Positions 58,321 to 64,000 of a stretch of 64,000 bases of DNA are shown piece by piece. Under the pieces are notes generated by a model. That model was not told the origin of the DNA. It did not search any database and saw nothing but the letters and a program-made list of their open reading frames with translations. The stretch spans positions 620,001-684,000 of the forward strand of contig CAWGDM010000001.1 of NCBI GenBank assembly GCA_963821345.1. The letters run 5' to 3'. Both the position numbers and the translations under genes were made by a program. The DNA is from WHSW01 sp963821345 (lineage in GTDB: Bacteria > Actinomycetota > Thermoleophilia > Solirubrobacterales > 70-9). Position 1 is the stretch's first letter; each line of letters begins with the position of its first letter.

Positions 58321-60015
58321 TTGGCACGGAAGCCCAACATCCTGCTGCTGATCACCGACCAGCAACGCCGCCCGCGGCATTGGCCGGAGGATGCCCGGCT
58401 GGCTGCGGGAGCTGACTCCCAACGACGCCGAGCTGGCGCGGACCGGGCTCAGCTTCACGAACGGCTTCTGCAACACGGCGATGTGCTCGCCGAGCCGAGC
58501 GACGCTGTTCACCGGCCGCTATCCGGCCGAGCACGGGGTGCGCCTGACCCTGACCGCGGCGGACCTGCGGCCCGACCCCCGCAACACGCCGGCGGTACTG
58601 GGCGAGATGGCCGGGATCCTGCGCAGCGCCGCCGTTCCGCCAAAGCGGGTGCTGGCCCAGTTCGGCCGCGGCCTGTTGCGCCTCGACCAGAGCCGTGGCG
58701 GCGAGGCCGAGCTCGACCCGAAGACGCCGAACCTGCCCCGGATCCTCGCCGGCGCGGGCTACACGGTCGCCTACAAGGGCAAGTGGCACCTGACCCACCC
58801 CAGCGGCGCGTCCAGCGGCGAGGGCCTGCTCGGCGGATGGACCGCGGCCGACGGGGAACGGATCGAACGCGACTACGGCTTCGCCGACTGGGAGGCACCG
58901 GACGCGGGCGAGAACGCGAAGGCGGCGAACTTCGGCGGCGGCAACGCCGGCGAGGGCGAGGGCTGGGACGAGGTCTACATCCGCCAGGTGGAGCGCTGGC
59001 TGGCACGCGAGTCGCTGCCGGAGCCGTTCTGTCTGGTCGTCTCGCTGGTCAACCCCCACGACGTGCTCGGCTACCCGGCCCAGTACGAGGACGGCGGCTA
59101 CACGGCCGAGCGAGTTCCGCGAGCTCGGGGTCGAGCTCCCGCCGACCGTCGACGAGGACCTGCGCGGAAAGCCCGGCGTCCACTCGCTGATGAAGATGGG
59201 GATGGCCGCGTACCTCGGGCCGCTCAGCAGTCGCGAGGCGCAGCTCGACTACGTCAACTTCTACGCCTACCTGCACCGGGTGATCGACGAGAAGATCGGC
59301 CGCCTGCTGGCGGCGCTCGGCGACGCCGGCGATCCCGAGTCGCTGCGCTCGCGGACGATGATCGTCCGCACCGCCGACCACGGTGAGATGGGGCTCTCGC
59401 ACGGCGGTCTGCGCCAGAAGGCGTTCAACGCCTACGAGGAGACGATCAACATCCCGATCGTGGTCTCGAACCCGGTCCTGTTCGAGGAGCCTGCCGAAAG
59501 CGACGCGCTCGCCTCGCTCGTCGACCTGCTGCCGACGCTGGCGACGATCGGAGGGGCCGACGCATCGACCGCCGGCCTGCGCGGGCGCGACCTGGCGCCG
59601 GTGATCGCCCGCCACGCCAACCCCGGCCGCGAGGCCGTCGCCCGAGCTCCCGTCGACCTGAGCGTGCTCGCGGACCACCCCCGGCCAGCCGACTCGGTCC
59701 AGGAGGCGATCCACTTCACCTACGACGACCACCAGGCCGGCACGGCGACGCGTCGAGGCGCCCGGCCAGCCGAACCGGGTGCGGGCGGTCCGCACCGCGG
59801 ATCGCAAGTACGCGCAGTACGTCGACCCGGAGGGCAAGGCGGCGACCGAGCACGAGATGTACGACCTCGAGCGCGACCCCGACGAGGTCACCAATCTGGT
59901 CGGCCTGCGCGACGGCGCTGCCCGCGTCCGCGGTGACGTCGCGGTGCTCGCCGAGCTCAAGGAGCAGCTCGAGCTCGAGCTCGAGCGCTGCGGGACTCGG
60001 GTCGGCGCGGCCTGA
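58321..60015 (+). CDS. Sulfatase (three frameshifts)
   Basis: A type I sulfatase that hydrolyses sulfate esters after its Cys is converted to formylglycine. PNILLLITDQQ is the metal-binding start, CSPSRATLFTGRYPAEHG the formylglycine motif, VAYKGKWHL and LVVSLVNPHDV further active-site blocks, and TADHGEMGLSHGG the second metal site. The parts lie in four stretches of frame, with breaks at about 58391-58395, 59111 and 59749-59753; each is repaired by removing one base, giving about 563 residues. TTG 58321 is the start. No signal peptide is seen, so it may be cytoplasmic. Three breaks in one gene also allow a true pseudogene. Confidence 0.8.
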
Positions 60016-60041
60016 CCGCCGCCCGGTCGCCGAAGCGTTCC

Positions 60042-60047
60042 TATACT
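60042..60047 (+). promoter_or_regulatory. Candidate -10 box (TATACT), leaderless P450 gene
   Basis: TATACT, one base from the TATAAT consensus core, then 6 nt and the GTG at 60054. No ribosome site. Confidence 0.55.
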
Positions 60048-60053
60048 CGGCGC

Positions 60054-61376
60054 GTGGCCCTGCCGCCCGGTCCCCGCGCCCCCGCGACCGTGAACACGGT
60101 CCGCTTCGCGCGGCGCCCGCTCGACACCCTGCTCGGCTGGCAGCGGCGGTATGGGAACGTGTTCACGACCCGCTTTCTGGTCTTCGGGACCGGCGTCTAC
60201 GTCGCCGAGCCGGAGGCGATCCGCGCGATGTTCACCGGCGATCAGTCCGACCTGCACGCCGGCGAGGCGAACGCGCCGCTTGCCGAGGTGCTCGGCGACC
60301 ACTCGGTGCTGGTCCTTGACGGGCCCGAGCACCTGCGCCAGCGCAAGCTGCTGCTGCCCCCGTTTCAGGGCTCGTCGCTGACCGCGATGCGGCCGATGAT
60401 CCGCGAGGTCGCCGAGGCCGAGGTGGCCCGCTGGCAGGTCGACTCGGAGTTCGAGCTGCGCGAGCGGATGCGCCACCTGACCTTCGAGGTGATCTGCCGG
60501 GCGGTGTTCGGGGTCTATGAGCCCGAACGGATCGAGCGCCTGCGCAAGGCGATGCTGGCGGTGATCGACACCCAGCTGCTGTTCTTCACGCCAAGGGTGC
60601 TGCTCCGGGGCAACGCCAGGTTCACCCCGGGCGGCTGGGCCGGTCGGCGGCTGGAGCGAGCCGACGCGCTGCTGTACGAGGAGATCTCGCGGCGGCGCGA
60701 CGAGCCCGACCTCGACCAGCGCACCGACGTGCTCTCGCTGCTGCTGCGGGCACGCGACGAGGAGGGGCGGCCGATGACCGACGTCGAGCTTCGCGACGAG
60801 CTGATGACGATGCTCGCCGCCGGCCACGAGACGACCTCGACCGGGCTCGCCTTCGCCGTCGACCTGCTGCTCCACACCCCCGAGGTTCTCGAGCGGCTGC
60901 GAGACGAGCTCGGATCCGGCGACGAGTACCTGGACGCGGTCGTCTCCGAGACGCTGCGGATGCGGCCGGTGATCGACGCCGCCGAGCGGACGCTGAAGGC
61001 GCCGCGGACGATCGCCGGCTGGGAGCTGCCGGCCGGGATCCGTGTGTACCCCGGGATCGCGTTGGTCCACCACCGCGCCGACCTCTACCCCGAGCCGGAG
61101 CGCTTCCGGCCGGAACGGTTCACCGAGGATGGCGCCGAGGCCTACACGTGGTTGCCGTTCGGCGGCGGAATCCGTCGCTGCATCGGCGCGGCGCTGGCGC
61201 AGGCGGAGATGGCCGAGGTTCTGCGGACGATCTTCACCCGGGCCGAGCTGCGGGCGGTACGGCCCGAGCTCGACCCGGTGGTGCTGAAGGGGATCACGCT
61301 CTCGCCGAAGCACGGCGCGCCGGTCCGGGTGGTGGCGCATGACCGCGCTCGCACCCCCGCGCTCGCCGCCGCCTGA
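60054..61376 (+). CDS. Cytochrome P450, paralogue 2
   Basis: A 440-residue P450. I-helix AGHETTSTG, K-helix SETLRMRP, FRPERF and the heme loop FGGGIRRCIGAAL with the Cys ligand. The whole layout (VNTVRFARRPLDTLLGWQRR start, LLLPPFQG block) matches the P450 at 7318, so the two are paralogues of one family. GTG 60054 lies 6 nt behind a TATACT box. No redox partner gene is near. The following secreted glycosidase-like gene starts 50 bases after the stop. Substrate unknown. Confidence 0.95.
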   Translation: MALPPGPRAPATVNTVRFARRPLDTLLGWQRRYGNVFTTRFLVFGTGVYVAEPEAIRAMFTGDQSDLHAGEANAPLAEVLGDHSVLVLDGPEHLRQRKLLLPPFQGSSLTAMRPMIREVAEAEVARWQVDSEFELRERMRHLTFEVICRAVFGVYEPERIERLRKAMLAVIDTQLLFFTPRVLLRGNARFTPGGWAGRRLERADALLYEEISRRRDEPDLDQRTDVLSLLLRARDEEGRPMTDVELRDELMTMLAAGHETTSTGLAFAVDLLLHTPEVLERLRDELGSGDEYLDAVVSETLRMRPVIDAAERTLKAPRTIAGWELPAGIRVYPGIALVHHRADLYPEPERFRPERFTEDGAEAYTWLPFGGGIRRCIGAALAQAEMAEVLRTIFTRAELRAVRPELDPVVLKGITLSPKHGAPVRVVAHDRARTPALAAA

Positions 61377-61426
61377 GCGCGACCGCGGACGAAACTCCCG
61401 CCGACCGGGCGGGTTCCAACCGGTGC

Positions 61427-62527
61427 ATGTCGGCGGGGCGATCAGGAGTCGCGCTCACGGCGCTAGTCGCGCTCGTCGTCGCGGCGCCGCACGCCGCCGG
61501 CAACGAGGTCCCGGACGAGAGCGGGGAATTGACGATCGGGGTCGTGCCGCAGCGCGCGTTCGACCACTCCGAGGCAAAGCTGATGACCGACGCCGGGATC
61601 GCCTCGGTACGTGTCTGGTTGCCGTGGATGCAGGTCGAGAGCAAGCGCGACGACCTCGACTGGGGGCCGGTCGACCAGGCGGTGACCGATAACGCCGACG
61701 CCGGCCTGGCGACGCTGCCGTTCCTGTTCGGCACGCCGTCCTGGGCGGCGCATGAGGACGGCCAGGAGTGCGACGACGACGATTGCGTCGCGTTCCCGCC
61801 GCGCAGCGACGTGACGCGGGCGGAGTTCGCCGAGTTCGCCGCCGCGGCGGTGCGTCGCTACGGCCCCGACGGCAATTTCTGGGACCAGCACCGGGGGCTC
61901 CCCTACCGGCCGATCGAGATCTGGCAGCTGTGGAACGAGCCGAACCTGTCGTCGTTCTACCGCCCGGCCGTCGACCCGATCGCCTACGGGGCCCTGGTCC
62001 AGGCGGGGGCGGCCGGGATCCGCAGCGAGGACCCCGACGCCCAGGTCTTGCTCGCCGGGCTTACCGGCACGCGGACGAACGCGAAGCGGATGAGCACGAC
62101 GTCGTTCATGGCGCAGCTCTACACGGTCCCCGACGTGGCCGCGAGCTTCGACGGGATCGCCGTCCACCCGTACAACCGCAAGGCGCGCGGGACGCTCGAC
62201 CAAGTCAAGGCGGCGCGGACGATCGCCACCGCCAACGCGGACGACGCCGGCATCTGGGTGACCGAGCTCGGCTGGGCGTCGGCAGGCAAGCGTCGATCGG
62301 GACTGGTCAAGAGCCCCGAGGGCCAGGCGCGGCTGCTGCGGCTGACGATCACCCGGCTGATCGACAACGCCGACAAGTGGGGCGTCCGCGCCGTCTACTG
62401 GTACGCGTGGCGCGACACCGAGCGCGGCGAGTCGGTCTGCAGCTGGTGTCCGTGGTCGGGCCTGCTTGACCGGGTCGGCCACCGCAAGCCCGCCTACTTC
62501 GAGCTGCGCGCGATCGCCGGCGCCTGA
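61427..62527 (+). CDS. Secreted glycoside hydrolase-like protein (clan A type)
   Basis: A 366-residue exported TIM-barrel protein. Sec signal peptide GVALTALVALVVAAPHAAG. The catalytic acid/base Glu is in IEIWQLWNEPNLSSFY at the end of strand 4 (about residue 169) and the nucleophile Glu is in IWVTELGWAS at strand 7 (about residue 281), the pattern of clan GH-A families such as GH39 and GH5. AVHPYNRKARG and VYWYAWRD are further barrel-end blocks. An acidic, Cys-containing loop (ECDDDDCVAF) may bind metal. ATG 61427. Substrate unknown; a glycan of the cell surface or of other organisms is possible. Confidence 0.82.
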   Translation: MSAGRSGVALTALVALVVAAPHAAGNEVPDESGELTIGVVPQRAFDHSEAKLMTDAGIASVRVWLPWMQVESKRDDLDWGPVDQAVTDNADAGLATLPFLFGTPSWAAHEDGQECDDDDCVAFPPRSDVTRAEFAEFAAAAVRRYGPDGNFWDQHRGLPYRPIEIWQLWNEPNLSSFYRPAVDPIAYGALVQAGAAGIRSEDPDAQVLLAGLTGTRTNAKRMSTTSFMAQLYTVPDVAASFDGIAVHPYNRKARGTLDQVKAARTIATANADDAGIWVTELGWASAGKRRSGLVKSPEGQARLLRLTITRLIDNADKWGVRAVYWYAWRDTERGESVCSWCPWSGLLDRVGHRKPAYFELRAIAGA

Positions 62528-62537
62528 CTCGAGCCCA

Positions 62538-62543
62538 TAGACT
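62538..62543 (+). promoter_or_regulatory. Candidate -10 box (TAGACT), leaderless acyl-CoA dehydrogenase gene
   Basis: TAGACT, then 7 nt and GTG at 62551. The box is identical to that of purH. Confidence 0.5.
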
Positions 62544-62550
62544 CGGGCCC

Positions 62551-64000
62551 GTGGCCGGCTCAGCGACCAAGGACCCGGGGTCCGCCGCTGTCGCGGCTCA
62601 AGGGCTGCTGTTCAACCCGCGCACCTACGACGGCGCCGGACTCGACCCGGAGGCCAGGCGGCTGATGCTGGCGACGATCGAGTTCTTCGAGTCCCGCGGC
62701 AAGACGGTGCTCAAGCAGCACGATCGCGAGCACACCTGGTACGCCGACTTCCTCGAGTTCGTCGAGCGCGAGCGCGTCTTCGCGACCCTGCTGACGCCGG
62801 AACGCGACGGCGACGGCGACAAGCGCTGGGACACGCACCGGATCTGCGCCTTCAACGAGATCACCGCCTTCTACGGACTCGTCTACTGGTACACGTGGCA
62901 GGTCTCGATCCTCGGGCTCGGGCCGATCTGGCAGTCGGACAACGATGCCGCGCGGCGGCGAGCGGCCGAGCTGCTCGACGACGGCGCGATCTTCGCCTTC
63001 GGCCTCTCCGAGAAGGCGCACGGCGCCGACATCTACTCGACCGACATGGTGCTCACCCCCGACCCCGGCGGCGGCTTCCGCGCCAGCGGCGCCAAGTACT
63101 ACATCGGCAACGGCAACCTGGCCGGGATGGTCTCCGTCTTCGGCCGGCGCGCGGACGTCGAGGGACCCGACGGCTACGTCTTCTTCGCGGCCGACAGCCA
63201 GCACCCCGCGTACCGGCTGATCAAGAACGTCGTCACCTCGCAGTCCTACGTCTCCAACTTCGAGCTCGACGACTATCCGGTGCGCGCGGAGGACGTCCTG
63301 CACACCGGTCCCGCGGCGTTCGACGCGGCGCTGAACACGGTCAACGTCGGCAAGTTCAACCTCGGCTTCGCCTCGATCGGGATCTGCGAACACGCCTTCT
63401 TCGAGGCGATCACGCACGCCGACGCTCGGGTCCTCTACGGGATCCGGGTGACCGACTTCCCCCACGTCCGCCAGGCGTTCACCGACGCCTATGCGCGGCT
63501 GGTGGCGATGAAGCTGTTCGCCGGACGCGCGATCGACTACATGCGCTCGGCCGACGCCGACGACCGGCGCTACCTGCTCTACAACCCGGTCACGAAGATG
63601 AAGGTGACGACCGAGGGCGAGCGGGTGATCGACCTGCTCTGGGACGTGATCGCGGCGAAGGGCTTCGAGGGCGACATGTACTTCGAGATGGCGGCTCGCG
63701 ACATCCGCGCGCTGCCAAAGCTCGAGGGCACGGTGCACGTGAACATGGCGCTGGTGTTGAAGTTCATGGCGGCGTTCCTGTTCGACCCGCAGGGGTTCGA
63801 GCCGGTGCCCGAGCGCGACGACGCGGCCGACGACGAGTTCCTGTTCCGCCAGGGGCCGGCGCGCGGGCTCGGCAAGATCCGCTTTCACGACTGGCGGATC
63901 GCCTACGACGCGTTCACCGAGGTTCCGAACGTGGCCCGCTTCGTCGAGCAGGCCGAGGGGCTTAAGCAGCTGCTGACGTCCGCGCCGCCGTCCGAGGACC
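62551..64000 (+). CDS. Acyl-CoA dehydrogenase, 3' end outside
   Basis: At least 483 residues, open to the last base. It reads GTG-start, a 20-residue variable start, an alpha-helical N-domain (RLMLATIEFFESRG), the middle beta-domain with FAFGLSEKAHGADIYSTDM (FAD/substrate loop of acyl-CoA dehydrogenases) and GAKYYIGNGNLAG, and a C-terminal helical domain (NVGKFNLGFASIGICEHAFF, then EGDMYFEMAARDIRALPKLE). The catalytic Glu region may be the EGTVHVN segment. It is a long form of the family. It would oxidise an acyl-CoA at carbons 2-3 with an electron transfer flavoprotein. TAGACT box and no ribosome site. Confidence 0.85.
   Translation, partial: MAGSATKDPGSAAVAAQGLLFNPRTYDGAGLDPEARRLMLATIEFFESRGKTVLKQHDREHTWYADFLEFVERERVFATLLTPERDGDGDKRWDTHRICAFNEITAFYGLVYWYTWQVSILGLGPIWQSDNDAARRRAAELLDDGAIFAFGLSEKAHGADIYSTDMVLTPDPGGGFRASGAKYYIGNGNLAGMVSVFGRRADVEGPDGYVFFAADSQHPAYRLIKNVVTSQSYVSNFELDDYPVRAEDVLHTGPAAFDAALNTVNVGKFNLGFASIGICEHAFFEAITHADARVLYGIRVTDFPHVRQAFTDAYARLVAMKLFAGRAIDYMRSADADDRRYLLYNPVTKMKVTTEGERVIDLLWDVIAAKGFEGDMYFEMAARDIRALPKLEGTVHVNMALVLKFMAAFLFDPQGFEPVPERDDAADDEFLFRQGPARGLGKIRFHDWRIAYDAFTEVPNVARFVEQAEGLKQLLTSAPPSED

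Overview
The sequence is very GC-rich (third codon positions almost always G or C), has GTG and TTG as common starts, and carries many genes whose start codon lies 6-10 nt after a TAnnnT box with no Shine-Dalgarno site. Together with the gene content (PurS/PurQ/PurL-type FGAM synthase, DUF2510 protein, Rrf2 regulators, Sec-exported RTX-repeat proteins, an HTH-HNH protein with a Gram-positive SOS box) this points to an actinobacterial chromosome, probably class Thermoleophilia (Solirubrobacterales/Gaiellales). The class assignment is inference. No mobile element, CRISPR array, rRNA or gene-free stretch over 300 bases was seen; the longest gap is the 246-base leader at 50261-50506.

Region 1 (1-30280) is a dispersed purine locus: purD-purE-purB, purC, purS-purQ, purL, purF, purN and purH in order on the plus strand, missing purM and purK. 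Between them lie an island of five PAPS-type sulfotransferases and two family-4-like glycosyltransferases (a third stands at 1107), two tandem secreted proteins of unknown function with eight conserved cysteines, a cytochrome P450, a RecQ-type helicase and a beta-propeller/RTX protein. The 3' end of clpB opens the region.

Region 2 (30283-42289) holds a tRNA-Lys, a broken HTH-HNH gene under a perfect SOS-box palindrome, two cysteine-free Rrf2 regulators that bracket a sulfate ABC transporter (sbp-cysT-cysW-cysA, minus strand), and a persulfide dioxygenase-rhodanese gene co-oriented with the second Rrf2. Next comes a thiOSG operon behind a TPP riboswitch, divergent from a SnoaL-ThiE fusion gene.

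Region 3 (42299-56596) is a 2-oxoacid dehydrogenase region: one E3 (lpd), a pyruvate-dehydrogenase-like E1alpha/E1beta/E2 set, then a second E1alpha/E1beta/E2 set with a Leu/Val-type dehydrogenase (branched-chain oxoacid degradation), followed by lipB and lipA, which make the cofactor both E2 proteins need. The second operon has a recognisable -35/-10 promoter and a roughly 170-nt leader with two hairpins presenting the same 13-nt loop.

Region 4 (56494-64000) is mixed: a DUF3291 protein, a rhomboid-like protein lacking both catalytic residues, a GFA-type zinc protein, a sulfatase, a second P450, a secreted glycosidase-like protein and a truncated acyl-CoA dehydrogenase. Sulfate import, sulfotransferases and a sulfatase together suggest active sulfur and sulfated-glycan metabolism.

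Six normally intact genes (clpB, purH, cysA, pdhA, the first E2, and the sulfatase three times) carry single-nucleotide frameshifts, nearly all of them an extra base. I read these as mostly sequencing error rather than decay.
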